64,000 nt of DNA, taken from assembly GCF_035599575.1 (NCBI RefSeq), contig NZ_CP141179.1:4005001-4069000 (forward strand). Reading direction: 5' to 3'. The notes beneath the pieces are model-generated. The model saw only the letters and a list, made by a program, of their open reading frames with translations. It made no database searches and had not been told where the DNA came from. Numbering within the stretch: position 1 is the stretch's first letter; every line of letters starts with the position of its first letter. Shown here piece by piece: positions 9,691 to 18,644 of the stretch. Made by a program: the position numbers and the translations under genes. Origin of the DNA: Roseovarius sp. Pro17 (lineage in GTDB: Bacteria; Pseudomonadota; Alphaproteobacteria; Rhodobacterales; Rhodobacteraceae).

Positions 9691-10050
9691 TGCAGAGACA
9701 GAGAGAGCCCGCTTTGGGCTCGAAGTGTTTTAGCCGCACGCGGCTGACCATTCCTCGCAGGAAGCATCACATAAGCTGCCGTTCGCTCGCGAAATGCCAA
9801 CGGCAGCAAAGTCCCGCTCTGCCGTCACTCGCCAACTCAAATGCTGCACGATGCATGAATGGCCGGTTTGGTGACGCTGCGCTGCAGCGGCGGCATTCCG
9901 GGTCAATGGCAGCTATGGCCGGTTCGTGACATCCTGCGTGCGGGCGATAATCTCCTTCTATGACGATCTTCAGTCGAACGCTACATTGGCACAGGATAGT
10001 GCCGTCGAAACCGAGCGTCCGCGCTCATTGAAGACCCCACCGGAGGAAAA
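9691..10050. repeat. intergenic region with dispersed repeat copy
   Basis: No gene supported. About 9839-9925 carries AATGCTGCACGATG, then GAATGGCCGGTTTGGTGACG and CTGCGCTGCAGCGG. This is close to the copy at 38394-38440 and weaker versions at 6858 and 13510. It looks like a degenerate palindromic intergenic element of the host lineage. The promoter of the LysR gene should lie in the last 100 bp. Confidence 0.5.
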
Positions 10051-10962
10051 ATGGACCGGCTTGAGTGTGATCGGATGTTCATTGCCGTCATCGAGACGAG
10101 CAGCTTTGTCGGGGCCGCCGATCAGTTGAAGACCAGTTCGGGCCAGGCTTCCAAGCTGGTATCGCGGCTGGAGAGCGATCTTGGCGTGCAGCTGTTGAAG
10201 CGCACGACGCGCTCGGTTTCGCCCACCGAGGCAGGGAGGGCCTATTACGAGCGGCTGCGGCCCTTGATTGATGAGCTTGAGGCGCTCGATCTCGACATTC
10301 GCAATATCGCGCAATCGCCGCGCGGACGACTGCGCATCACCGCGCCGCTTACCTTCGGGATCGTGGAACTTGCGCCGGCGCTGACCGAGTTTGCTGCCCT
10401 GTATCCCGATATCGAGCTTGATGTGAGCTTTTCCGATCGGGTCGCGCATGTGGTGGACGAGGGCTTTGACATGGCAGTTCGGGTCGGACGGCCAGGGGAT
10501 TCCAGCCTTGTCATGCGCAAACTCTGCGCCGTCCGCCTCGTGGTTGTCGCAGCGCCGGGGTATCTGGAGCGGCACGGCACACCGGAGGCCCCCGAAGACC
10601 TGGGGCACCACAGCTGCATCATCGACACCAACTTCGCCGAACTTGGCAAATGGCCCTTCCGGTCTGCAACCGGCCAGGCGGGGGGCGCGCGCGTTCAAGG
10701 CCGTTTCCGGTTTTCCAATGCCGAGGCCTGTCTTGTGGCCGCCGAGGCGGGGCTGGGCCTGGCCTGCGTCCCCGGCTTCGTGGCGGGCGAGGCGATCCGT
10801 GCTGGTCGGATCACGCCGGTTTTGCAGGCCTTCGAACCGGAGCCTTATGACGTTCATGTCCTCTATCCCCCTTCCCGACACCTCTCGACAAAGGTGCGGC
10901 TGCTCGTCGACATGCTGGCCGAGCGCTACCGGGGACGGCCCGGATGGGAAGCTGGCTGGTAA
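10051..10962 (+). CDS. LysR-family regulator of a quinone-stress operon
   Basis: A 303-residue LysR regulator. The N-terminal winged helix (MFIAVIETSSFVGAADQLKT, then SKLVSRLESDLGVQLLKRTT) and the effector domain from about residue 90 (GRLRITAPLTFG...LDVSFSDRVAHVVDEGFDMAVRVG) are complete. GGAGGAAAA precedes the ATG. It is followed in the same direction by DoxX, VOC and GST-Xi genes. In E. coli the LysR protein YhaJ controls yqjF (DoxX family), so an analogous role in sensing quinones or hydroxylated aromatics is inferred. The 116-bp gap downstream leaves room for a regulated promoter of the DoxX gene. Confidence 0.85.
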   Translation: MDRLECDRMFIAVIETSSFVGAADQLKTSSGQASKLVSRLESDLGVQLLKRTTRSVSPTEAGRAYYERLRPLIDELEALDLDIRNIAQSPRGRLRITAPLTFGIVELAPALTEFAALYPDIELDVSFSDRVAHVVDEGFDMAVRVGRPGDSSLVMRKLCAVRLVVVAAPGYLERHGTPEAPEDLGHHSCIIDTNFAELGKWPFRSATGQAGGARVQGRFRFSNAEACLVAAEAGLGLACVPGFVAGEAIRAGRITPVLQAFEPEPYDVHVLYPPSRHLSTKVRLLVDMLAERYRGRPGWEAGW

Positions 10963-11078
10963 GATTGCTTCCGTAATAGAAGTAATCATCTTCCCATTGG
11001 CTGGATTATCGCCAGTGCCGATTTGCGCCATGTTGTTCGCGAAGACGCAAGCCTGCGTCCCCCACAAGGAGAATGACC

Positions 11079-11522
11079 ATGACCGACGCAACCCTTCAGA
11101 CCACCAGCCGGACCGAACTTGATGTCCGTGTCACCAATGCCGATCTTGCGGCGACGCTGCTGCGCGTCGCGATGGGTGTGCTGTTTCTCGCGCATGCCGG
11201 ACTGAAGCTTTTTGTCTTCACCCCGGCCGGAACGGCAGGCTATTTTGCCAGCCTCGGCCTGCCCGGACCGCTGGCCTATCTCGTCATCGCGGCGGAACTG
11301 ATGGGCGGCATCGCCCTGATCCTCGGCGTCTACAGCCGCTGGGTGTCGCTGGCGCTGGTGCCGATCCTGCTGGGCTCGATCTATGTGCCCCACGGTGCTG
11401 CGGGCTTCTTCTTTTCGAACGAAGGCGGCGGCTGGGAATTCCCGGCATTCTGGGCGGTGGCCCTTGTCGTGCAGGCCCTTCTTGGTGACGGCGCCTATGC
11501 CCTGAAGCGCGCCGACACCTGA
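11079..11522 (+). CDS. DoxX-family membrane protein (YqjF-like)
   Basis: A 147-residue protein with four predicted TM helices: LLRVAMGVLFLAHAGLKLFV, LAYLVIAAELMGGIALILGV, WVSLALVPILLGSIYV and FWAVALVVQALLGDGAY. The start at 11079 is taken because AAGGAG lies 7 bases before it; ATG at 11073 is too close. E. coli YqjF, of this family, lies next to YqjG, a glutathionyl-hydroquinone reductase, and the same pairing occurs here with a VOC enzyme in between. Function within the quinone response is not known. Confidence 0.82.
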   Translation: MTDATLQTTSRTELDVRVTNADLAATLLRVAMGVLFLAHAGLKLFVFTPAGTAGYFASLGLPGPLAYLVIAAELMGGIALILGVYSRWVSLALVPILLGSIYVPHGAAGFFFSNEGGGWEFPAFWAVALVVQALLGDGAYALKRADT

Positions 11523-11583
11523 CCTGTCAGATCGCACCGCGGGGCCTCGTCCCGCGGTCGCGCCCATGCCAAGGAGTTTCGCC

Positions 11584-12447
11584 ATGACACCTGTAGCCGT
11601 GTATTTTGACATCAAGACTGCGCCGATGCGGATCGGCCAGGTGCGTCTGAAGGTGCGCGACCTCAACGCGGTCTCCGCCTTTTATCAGTCTGTTCTCGGC
11701 CTCAATGTGATCCAGTCCGACGACCGTCGGGTTACCCTTGGAACGCGTGCGACGGTGCTTCTTGAATTGCTGGGTGATCCTGCGCTTGCGCGCCATGACC
11801 CACGTCAGGCCGGTCTGTTTCACACCGCCTTCCTGATGCCCATGCGAGGCGATCTCGCCCGCTGGCTTGCCCATGCGATGGCGACCAACGTGCCGCTGCA
11901 AGGCGCGTCCGACCACATCGTCAGCGAGGCGATCTACCTCGCCGACCCCGAGGGCAACGGCATCGAGGTCTATGTCGACCACCCGGTTGCCGATTGGCGC
12001 GGCGCGGACGGCGAGATCCGGATGGCCACCGATCCGCTCGACTTGCAGGCCCTGCTGCGCGCGGCTGGCGACACGCAGTGGTCGGGTTTCCCGGAGGATG
12101 GCAGTATCGGTCATGTGCATTTGCAGGTGGGCGATACCAAGGCCGCGGACCGGTTCTATCGTGACGTTCTCGGCTTCGCCATCACCGCGACCTATCCCGG
12201 CGCCAGCTTCTATGGCAGCGGCGGCTATCACCACCAGCTTGCGGGCAACATCTGGAACAGCCGCCGCGCCGGACCGCGCCCCGACGGCATGGCAGGCCTT
12301 GAAGCGGTCGAGATCATCCTGGGCGCCTCCGAAAATCTGGCGCAGATCGCGAGGCGTGCTGAACGGGCTGGCGTTGCAATCACCAGAGACATCAACGGCA
12401 TCACCCTGCACGACCCCTGGGGCACTGCAATCACACTGAATGCTTGA
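11584..12447 (+). CDS. VOC-family ring-cleaving dioxygenase (CatE-like)
   Basis: A 287-residue protein with two tandem glyoxalase/VOC modules (about 15-130 and 165-285). Metal-ligand positions are visible as LFHTAFLMP, GIEVYVD and GHVHLQVGD. It resembles CatE/catechol-2,3-dioxygenase-like proteins that open catechol or hydroquinone rings with Fe(II) or Mn(II). The start at MTPVAVYF follows AAGGAG by about 10 bases. Its stop overlaps the next open frame, so it is coupled to the GST gene. Exact substrate cannot be read; a lactoylglutathione-lyase-type role is less likely at this length. Confidence 0.8.
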   Translation: MTPVAVYFDIKTAPMRIGQVRLKVRDLNAVSAFYQSVLGLNVIQSDDRRVTLGTRATVLLELLGDPALARHDPRQAGLFHTAFLMPMRGDLARWLAHAMATNVPLQGASDHIVSEAIYLADPEGNGIEVYVDHPVADWRGADGEIRMATDPLDLQALLRAAGDTQWSGFPEDGSIGHVHLQVGDTKAADRFYRDVLGFAITATYPGASFYGSGGYHHQLAGNIWNSRRAGPRPDGMAGLEAVEIILGASENLAQIARRAERAGVAITRDINGITLHDPWGTAITLNA

Positions 12448-13447
12448 GGAGACGACCGTGCTTGTAAATGGAAAATGGACGACCGACTGGCAGCCGGTTC
12501 AGGCCAAGGACGAAAAGGGCGGCTTTGTCCGCCAGACCTCGAGCTTCCGGAACTGGGTCACGCCAGATGGCAGCGCAGGTCCGACCGGTGAAGGCGGTTT
12601 CAAGGCTGAAGCCGGACGCTATCACCTCTACGTCGCGCTGACCTGCCCCTGGGCGTCGCGCACCCTGATCGGGCGCAAACTCAAGAAGCTCGAAGACGTG
12701 ATCTCGGTCTCGGTGGTCGAGCCCGCGCTCACCGAACAAGGCTGGCGCTTCGGCGACTATCCCGGCGCGGACCGGGATGAACTGAACGGTGCCACCTACA
12801 TGCACGAGATCTATCCACGCGCCGACCCCGTGTTCAGCGGCAGGGCAACCGTGCCGGTCTTGTGGGACAAGCAGCGGGGCACCATCGTCAACAACGAATC
12901 CGCCGACATCCTGCGCATGCTGAACTCGGGCCTCGGCGATCTGGCCGACCCATCGGTCGATTTCTATCCCGCTCACCTTGCCGTGGAAATCGACGCGCTG
13001 AATGCCCGCATCTATCCGGCGTTGAACAACGGCGTCTATCAGGCAGGCTTCGCGACCACGCAGATCGCCTATGAGGAGGCGTGCGCGGAGGTCTTCGACA
13101 TGCTGGAGGCGCTGGAATCGCAGCTTGGCGACGGGCGTGACTTTCTGCTGGGCGACCGTTTCACCGAGGCCGATATCCGGCTTTTCGTGACGCTGGTCCG
13201 CTTCGATGTGGCCTATCACGGCCTATTCAAGACCAACCGCAAACGCATCGCCGATTACCCCGGCCTCAGCGCCTATCAGGCCCGTATTCTGGCCATTCCC
13301 GGCGTCTCCGAGACGGTCAGTATCGACCATATCAAGCGCGGCTATTACTCGATCAAGGCTTTGAACCCGTCGGGCATCGTGCCGGTAGGCCCGGAACTGC
13401 CCCATCTGCACGCGGATCGAAATTTATCCGCTGAAGACCGTCGATAG
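12440..13447 (+). CDS. Xi-class glutathione transferase, glutathionyl-hydroquinone reductase (YqjG/ECM4-like)
   Basis: A 335-residue protein with the Xi-class signature: ALTCPWASR with catalytic Cys in CPWA, followed by a thioredoxin fold (ATVPVLWDKQRGTIVNNESADILR) and an all-helical C-terminal domain (LLGDRFTEADIRLFVTLVRFD). Such enzymes reduce glutathionyl-hydroquinones, recycling quinone adducts. An alternative GTG start at 12458 (MLVNGKW) has GAGGAG 6 bases upstream and is perhaps the better start. It is the last gene of the LysR-DoxX-VOC-GST unit. Confidence 0.9.
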   Translation: MLEETTVLVNGKWTTDWQPVQAKDEKGGFVRQTSSFRNWVTPDGSAGPTGEGGFKAEAGRYHLYVALTCPWASRTLIGRKLKKLEDVISVSVVEPALTEQGWRFGDYPGADRDELNGATYMHEIYPRADPVFSGRATVPVLWDKQRGTIVNNESADILRMLNSGLGDLADPSVDFYPAHLAVEIDALNARIYPALNNGVYQAGFATTQIAYEEACAEVFDMLEALESQLGDGRDFLLGDRFTEADIRLFVTLVRFDVAYHGLFKTNRKRIADYPGLSAYQARILAIPGVSETVSIDHIKRGYYSIKALNPSGIVPVGPELPHLHADRNLSAEDRR

Positions 13448-13742
13448 GAGACATCGGCAACGGAGGCTTCGTCGCGCAATACCAGAATTCGATTGCTGCC
13501 TGATTTCGCTGTCGCAGCGAAAGTCTGCAACGATGGGCCGCAGCGCGGCAGTGGTTTGCCACGGTCGATGACCGCAATGGGGCGTGTGCGCGGATCGCCT
13601 CGCACTGAATGGGTACGGCTGCGCCGTCGCAGCAATGGTGCAATCCGGAAGGCGTTGCGCCCCGTCGATGAGCGCGACGGCTAGATTGGCTTGCCGGAGG
13701 ATTGTTGCGGTGAGCTGTGAAACCCATCATGGCCTTCTTGCC
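13448..13742. repeat. intergenic region with dispersed repeat copy
   Basis: No gene supported. At about 13508-13555 it carries CGCAGCGAAAGTCTGCAACG and GATGGGCCGCAGCGCGGCAG, similar to 6014-6055 (GCAGCGAAAGTCCGGTTCGA, then CGGGCCGCGCCGCAG). The remainder shows nothing clear. Confidence 0.45.
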
Positions 13743-14183
13743 TCACGATGGAGGAAGAGTTATCCGCGGATCATCGGGCTCATCAGGCCAGAAGACATCC
13801 GGGTCGACGTCACCATCGGACGAGGTGTCGTCGGCGATGGTCTTGAGCAATGCTTCGAGATTTTTTTCCGGGCCATCGGCAGCGGGTCGGCGTGGGCCTT
13901 TCCGGCCGCTCGCTTTGATCGGCGCAAGCCCGAGTTCTTCTCGTGCATCCCGCCAGTATTTCTTGAATGTCGCTTCCGAAAGTCTTGCCTCGGGAGGCAG
14001 CTTGGCCTTCACTATCGCGTAGAGGTTCATCAGCTTGGCGCCCGCGAGCATCTGCTCATGGATGACCGGCGCAAGTTCCAATACGATCTCTTTAGAGGTA
14101 AATTCCCGATCTTCTGTTCCGGACCTTTTGAGTTCTTTCCGGATATCATCCAAGGTTTTCTTTGTAACGGTCATGTCGCGCAT
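13743..14183 (-). CDS. hypothetical protein of an accessory island
   Basis: I do not recognise this 146-residue protein. The N-terminal two thirds are helical and charged (LDDIRKELKRSGTEDREFTSKEIVLELAPVIHEQM is one continuous helical region by composition), followed by a helix-rich segment ending in SEATFKKYWRDAREEL. The C-terminal 40 residues are low-complexity and acidic (DDTSSDGDVDPDVFWPDEPD). The layout suits a small DNA- or protein-binding accessory factor of a plasmid or integrated element, but no function is claimed. An alternative start is MTVTKKT at 14174. Confidence 0.55.
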   Translation of the reverse strand: MRDMTVTKKTLDDIRKELKRSGTEDREFTSKEIVLELAPVIHEQMLAGAKLMNLYAIVKAKLPPEARLSEATFKKYWRDAREELGLAPIKASGRKGPRRPAADGPEKNLEALLKTIADDTSSDGDVDPDVFWPDEPDDPRITLPPS

Positions 14184-14516
14184 CTATCCTCACAGAGTAT
14201 CATACTGACTTTCATATGAGTCTCTGATTTATATTCGACAAGGCAATTTTGGCGACGGTCAAATTTCTCTAGCTAGCAGGGTATGGGGACGGCAGGCTGT
14301 CCCCCCGGGACGCGCAAGCACCCCTTCCTGCCCACACCTGCGGCGCCACCCCTGACGAGTGGCTTCTTGGCCCGGGATTGGAGACTTCTCGGCGCTGCTG
14401 AGGCAGCTTCTCGGCGTCACGAAGGGGCGGTAGGAGGGGAAAAGCAGAGCCGGCGTGATCAACAACAAGCCGTTTAGCCGGTATCCGCCAAGCTCCTTCA
14501 GGGAGCGCTTCGCGTG
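14184..14516. other. intergenic stretch
   Basis: No gene supported. A GGGGAC/GTCCCC hairpin occurs at 14285-14304. AT-rich sequence next to 14190-14250 may hold the leftward promoter of the preceding small gene. The rest is GC-rich without recognisable content. Confidence 0.4.
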
Positions 14517-16769
14517 TCAGGAGACCCCTTGGCCTTGAGCGATTGTCGCGTGCGTCGCGCCGGGGCTCCCGGCCTCATCCGGAGGGGCGAGCGCCCGGTT
14601 GTTATCCTGGCTCCCGATGTCATGCGCCGATGCACCAGATGCCTGCGCGAGCCATTCCTCCAGCCGCGCTCCTTCCAGGAGCCCGACCGCGACGAGGTCT
14701 GCTGCCATCTCGATCAGGAGCCCTCTGCGCGCTTCAAGGAGCCGCATCGCGCGGGTCTCGGCGGCCTCGAGCCGGGCGCTGATGCGGGCGGCGTTTTCGG
14801 GATCGCGCAGGTAGGCCGCAGAGGAGATATCGAGCCAGACCGGACCCTCGGCACCCAGCCCTATGCGCGTGTCGATACCGGTGGCGACCTGCGTCGCGTG
14901 CGCGAGATCCGACATCGCATTGCCGCCCGCGCCGGCGGCCGCCGCGCCGAGGACCAGGCACTCGGCGGCGCGGCCCGCGAGCGCGTAGGTGAGCTCGGCC
15001 TCGATATCGTCGAGCATCAGTTGGCCGGTGGCATAGGCCATCCAGGCCTGGCCACCCTGCTGCGTGATGACCACGCGCTTGATCTGGCCGAGACCGAGAC
15101 AGGTGCCGACGATGGCATGGCCGCATTCGTGCAGCGCGATGCGGCGCTCGCGGGCGGGATGATGCTCCTCGGCCTCCGGGCTGAGCGCGGTCAGCACGTC
15201 GCGCGCTGCGAGTGCGCGGCCGTCATGGCGCGCGGCACTGCGCGCCTGGCGCAGCGCACCGTCGACATCCGCCGCGCTCCGGCCGGTGGCGGCGCGGGTC
15301 AGGCGCGCCATCTCCTTGGTTGGAATATCCGGACCCAGCCCGTCCTTCAGCATTCGCGCCAGCGCGGGCGCGCCCGGCAGCGGCACCTGCACTTTGACAT
15401 CGATGCGGCCCGGCCTGAGTACCGCGGCGTCGATCTTATCGGGATAGTTACAGGTGCCGACCAACAGCACGCCTTCCAGATGTCGCAAGGCATCAAGCTC
15501 TTCCAGGAAGCCGTTGACGACCTGCTGCCGGTAGCCGGCGCCATGCGTGTCGTTGCTCGCCCGATCCCCGACGGCATCGATCTCGTCGATCACCAGAATC
15601 GCGGGGTGCGCGGCGGCCGCCTCGGCAAAGCTGGTGCGCATGGCGCGCAGCATATCCCCGAGATGGCCTTTGGATTGCCACGCCGCGAAGCTGCCACGTA
15701 CCAGAGCGACGCCTGCACTTCCGGCCATGGCGCGCGCCAGATGCGATCTTCCGGTGCCGGGCGGACCGTAGAGCAGCACCGAGCGCTGCACGTCGGCCCA
15801 GGCGATGCGCCCCGCCGCCCAGCCCTGCAGATCCGCCACCATATGGCGTGCCGCCGCCTCGGCGTCGCCATAGCCTTCGATATCGTCGAGGCTCAAACCG
15901 AGCTCCGCGCTCGGCCGGGTGATTTCCGAGAGCCGCGCGACGACGCCGCCCGGGGTCGTACCGCGAAGCGCCAGCGACACGGCGGCATCCGACAGGCGCG
16001 CCAGGGCGCGCTCCTCGGGAAGGGCGGCATGAAGTGCCGGATCGATCTTGCCGCTGACGCTGCGGATGGCGGCGATCATCACCATCAGGATATCGCGCGA
16101 CAGCGGCGCAAGGCGCAGCGGTTCGGGCAGCGCGCGCCGCAGATCCTGCGGCAATGGCGCCAGGGTCTCGGCGAGGATCAAGACCGGGTATGGCGCATCC
16201 AGCGCCCTCACCACGTCATGCAGCGCGGCGCCCTTGATGCGCAGCTTGTCGCGGTCCTCAACGGCGATCTCGACAACGCAGAGATCCGGGGTGCCATCGA
16301 CTGTCGGGTCCGCATCTTTCAGCAGAGTGGCGGGCCAGACCACCGCCTCGTCCGGCAGAATTGCCGACTCGAGCATCCTGCGCACATCGGCGGGCGACAT
16401 GCCGCCTTTGTCGGGTCCGATCTCAAGGACGGTCACCGCCCCGGGTTCCAGCATGGCCTTGATGCGTTTCTCACTGCCGATCGTCGCACAAAGCCGCAGC
16501 ATCAGCGACAGGTTACCGGTTGGCACATGGATCGCCGCGGGCCTGGCGTCCTGCTCCTCGGGCGGGATCTGCGGTGCCGCCGGTGCGGGGCGAGGCCAAC
16601 CGAGCGGCTCGGAGTTGCGGTCGGACATCTTGCGCTCGGGAAGTTCCTCGGGCTGCCACGGACGCCGTCCGTCGCCAGGCCGGTTTGCCGCGAGTTCGGC
16701 ATGGTCGGCACGCAAGCGGATAAGAGCGGTGGCGGCCAGAGGGGCCCAGGCGGGAGGTTTGTAGCTCAT
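14517..16769 (-). CDS. soluble FtsH-like AAA+ ATPase/zinc metalloprotease
   Basis: A 750-residue ATP-dependent protease of the FtsH/M41 type without membrane segments. Residues 1-300 are a non-FtsH N-terminal region of unknown role. The AAA module follows: Walker A GPPGTGRS at 335-342, Walker B ILVIDEID at 391-398, arginine-finger segment LRPGRID at 451-457. The zinc site is HECGH at 547-551, with a later SDLAHAT acid in the place of the third FtsH ligand. AAGGAG precedes the chosen ATG. It is the last gene of a four-gene leftward unit with a GIY-YIG protein. Substrate and trigger are unknown; ordinary FtsH quality control is unlikely without a membrane anchor. Confidence 0.85.
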   Translation of the reverse strand: MSYKPPAWAPLAATALIRLRADHAELAANRPGDGRRPWQPEELPERKMSDRNSEPLGWPRPAPAAPQIPPEEQDARPAAIHVPTGNLSLMLRLCATIGSEKRIKAMLEPGAVTVLEIGPDKGGMSPADVRRMLESAILPDEAVVWPATLLKDADPTVDGTPDLCVVEIAVEDRDKLRIKGAALHDVVRALDAPYPVLILAETLAPLPQDLRRALPEPLRLAPLSRDILMVMIAAIRSVSGKIDPALHAALPEERALARLSDAAVSLALRGTTPGGVVARLSEITRPSAELGLSLDDIEGYGDAEAAARHMVADLQGWAAGRIAWADVQRSVLLYGPPGTGRSHLARAMAGSAGVALVRGSFAAWQSKGHLGDMLRAMRTSFAEAAAAHPAILVIDEIDAVGDRASNDTHGAGYRQQVVNGFLEELDALRHLEGVLLVGTCNYPDKIDAAVLRPGRIDVKVQVPLPGAPALARMLKDGLGPDIPTKEMARLTRAATGRSAADVDGALRQARSAARHDGRALAARDVLTALSPEAEEHHPARERRIALHECGHAIVGTCLGLGQIKRVVITQQGGQAWMAYATGQLMLDDIEAELTYALAGRAAECLVLGAAAAGAGGNAMSDLAHATQVATGIDTRIGLGAEGPVWLDISSAAYLRDPENAARISARLEAAETRAMRLLEARRGLLIEMAADLVAVGLLEGARLEEWLAQASGASAHDIGSQDNNRALAPPDEAGSPGATHATIAQGQGVS

Positions 16770-16899
16770 GGCTGTCTCCTTTTGAGGTGTAGAGAGGCGA
16801 CCCGCGCCGGACACGGCGCGGGAGGAGTGGGATTTGCATGTGGTCAGAGTCGAGGAGTGATCCCGAACAGACGGGCGGTGTCAGTCGAGACAGCCGTGC

Positions 16900-17886
16900 T
16901 CACGGCTCGGCACGCCGCGGCCAGCGCGGGCGCTCGATCGCGTCAAGCATGCGCCGGATGACGGGTTCGGCCTCTGCCGCGTAGATCTCCGACGTCACGT
17001 TGATCCAGCCCGTCAGCTCGGCACGGGGGATCACCTTGTCCGCGTGGTCCGCCTTCAACTGGCGATGCAGGGCCTTCTCAAGCCGCAGCGCCACATGCCC
17101 GCTCGGCATCGGCACCTCGTCGATCAGCTCGGCCTCGACATCGCTGCGCAGCCTCAGCTGGTAGCGCAGGCGGCTCTGCGGATTGCGGCTGTAGCCGAGC
17201 TTGATGAACCCGCCCAGCCCCGGCACGCCGAAGCGCATCAGGTAGACCCAGCTCTCGGCTGTCATCCACGACTCACCGCAGCCGCCGCAGCCAAACCGCC
17301 CGGTTTCCAGATTGGCGATGGCGACCCGCTGGTCAAAACCGCAGGCCTCATGCGCGAGCTGCCGGTAATTGGCGCTACCGTCGAGATCCGGGCCGACCAC
17401 GCGCCAGCCCCATTTCGCGGCGGTCTGCTGCAGCCTTTCCTGATGGCACGTCTCGCAGTGAAACCCATCGTGATCCGGTGCAGGCCCCTCCGTCGCCAAC
17501 AACTGGAGCCGACCCAACTGCAACCGCGCCTCGTGACCGCAGGGCAGCCGGTAGGTGGCGTAGTGGCGATCCTCCTCGTCCCGCGCGACAAGGATAAACC
17601 CGGCCTTGGCGGCGTTGCCGCGCATCTGCGCCTCGCGGCATCCGCCGCAGGCCGGCCGGGCGCTGCGCAGCGTGAAGACCTTATGCGCGGTGTGCGCACC
17701 GCAGCTGTGGCACTCGAGCGCGACATGGTCCTTGTCGCGGACACGGCGGTCGATCCGGTATCCCTTGCGCTCAGCGATAGTGTGCCACGCTGCCGGGATG
17801 CGGCGCTTCTGTTCCGTCCATTCGCTCTCGTCGACGTCACGGGAGCGGCGGGGGAGGTGCAACGGCTTTGTGTTATTGTTGGTCAT
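16900..17886 (-). CDS. zinc-ribbon protein with C-terminal GIY-YIG (MUG113/T5orf172-like) nuclease domain
   Basis: A 328-residue protein. Residues 55-205 hold repeated zinc-ribbon-like pairs: C59/C62 with C80/C83, CGH at 116 with C144/C147, and C182 with C200/C203. The C-terminal domain starts with WVYLMRFG and continues FIKLGYSRNPQSRLRYQLR, with an ALRLEKALHR helix containing the likely metal-binding glutamate. This is the GIY-YIG layout of MUG113/T5orf172 domains, known from phage and mobile-element proteins. Zinc ribbons probably provide DNA binding. It sits between the FtsH-like gene and two small genes, apparently one transcription unit. Confidence 0.75.
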   Translation of the reverse strand: MTNNNTKPLHLPRRSRDVDESEWTEQKRRIPAAWHTIAERKGYRIDRRVRDKDHVALECHSCGAHTAHKVFTLRSARPACGGCREAQMRGNAAKAGFILVARDEEDRHYATYRLPCGHEARLQLGRLQLLATEGPAPDHDGFHCETCHQERLQQTAAKWGWRVVGPDLDGSANYRQLAHEACGFDQRVAIANLETGRFGCGGCGESWMTAESWVYLMRFGVPGLGGFIKLGYSRNPQSRLRYQLRLRSDVEAELIDEVPMPSGHVALRLEKALHRQLKADHADKVIPRAELTGWINVTSEIYAAEAEPVIRRMLDAIERPRWPRRAEP

Positions 17887-17998
17887 GAGAGGACATCCTT
17901 TGCAGACAGGTTGAGAGAGGCCGCGCCCGGGCGGGGCGGCAAAATGCTGGAGAGCACCGCGCAGACGCGCGGCGGTCAGGTTTACAGGTGATGGGGGG

Positions 17999-18442
17999 TC
18001 AGCAGGCCTCGGGCCAAGCCTCGCTCAGTTCGAAGGAAAGATCGTCAAGATCACAGACCGGCTGGTAGAGGTCCAGCTGGGCAACGGCCGAGAGATGCAC
18101 ATGGCACTGATCCAGCATCGCGCTGACATGGTTAGGCATCCGGCCTGGCGCCGCTGAACGCCGGAAAAACGCGACGAGGCGCAGACGATCATGAGCCACA
18201 AGGAAGTCATGCGTGGTGTCCGAGGTCATCAGCGCAACGGCCCTGTCCAACATTGCCAGAAGCGGCGCGTCCGACGCATGGAGAACCGGAGCGTCGCGCA
18301 AGGCCGTCTGGATATCAATCACGGTGCGCCAGGCCCGCTCTGCCTCGCGCAGCCATGCATTGATTGCCGGATCCCACACGTCGATATGGGTGATATCGCG
18401 CTCTGCCTTGATCGCCACGGCGAGTGCGCCGTTGAGCTTCAA
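17999..18442 (-). CDS. hypothetical helical protein
   Basis: A 147-residue protein that I cannot name. It is mostly alpha-helical by composition, with no TM span or signal peptide, and contains REAERAWRTVIDIQTALRD and MLDRAVALMTSDTTHDFLVA. Its start overlaps the stop of the upstream small gene (18439-18442), so the two are translationally coupled. The GIY-YIG gene begins 112 bp downstream. Its conserved-looking position suggests a role in the same island. Confidence 0.6.
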   Translation of the reverse strand: MKLNGALAVAIKAERDITHIDVWDPAINAWLREAERAWRTVIDIQTALRDAPVLHASDAPLLAMLDRAVALMTSDTTHDFLVAHDRLRLVAFFRRSAAPGRMPNHVSAMLDQCHVHLSAVAQLDLYQPVCDLDDLSFELSEAWPEAC

Positions 18443-18621
18443 AACAGGCGGGCGATGATGGAGGGAGTGAAGACGCGAAGGTCTTCAGTCGCCCGGATGG
18501 GCGTGGGCTTCAGCCCGTGGCCCATGATGGTCTTGAAGCCAGAGGGGGCGGCACGTGCCTGGCTGCCGCGGTTCCATGCGGCAGTCATGGTTGCGTTGCG
18601 GTCATCGATAGTTGTGGTCAT
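18439..18621 (-). CDS. small hypothetical protein, first gene of the FtsH-like/GIY-YIG unit
   Basis: A 60-residue protein (MTTTIDDRNATMTAAWNRGS...). The ATG at 18621 follows GGAGAG; an in-frame ATG 15 bases upstream lies before that site. No domain is recognised; it is basic and probably soluble. The product ends in FTPSIIARLF, and its stop overlaps the next gene. A promoter and an inverted repeat lie directly upstream. Confidence 0.5.
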   Translation of the reverse strand: MTTTIDDRNATMTAAWNRGSQARAAPSGFKTIMGHGLKPTPIRATEDLRVFTPSIIARLF

Positions 18622-18644
18622 GTCTGAACTCTCCATCTTGCGTT

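Noticed and set aside
9970..11091. 373-codon minus-strand frame
   Set aside because: Antisense of the LysR gene; no start signal and no domain.
14514..16961. 815-codon open frame on the plus strand
   Set aside because: Exact antisense of the FtsH-like protease, which shows Walker A/B and HECGH motifs; the plus frame is Arg/Gly-rich with no motif, an effect of high GC.
17044..17991. 315-codon plus-strand frame
   Set aside because: Antisense of the zinc-ribbon/GIY-YIG gene; no ribosome site and no domain.
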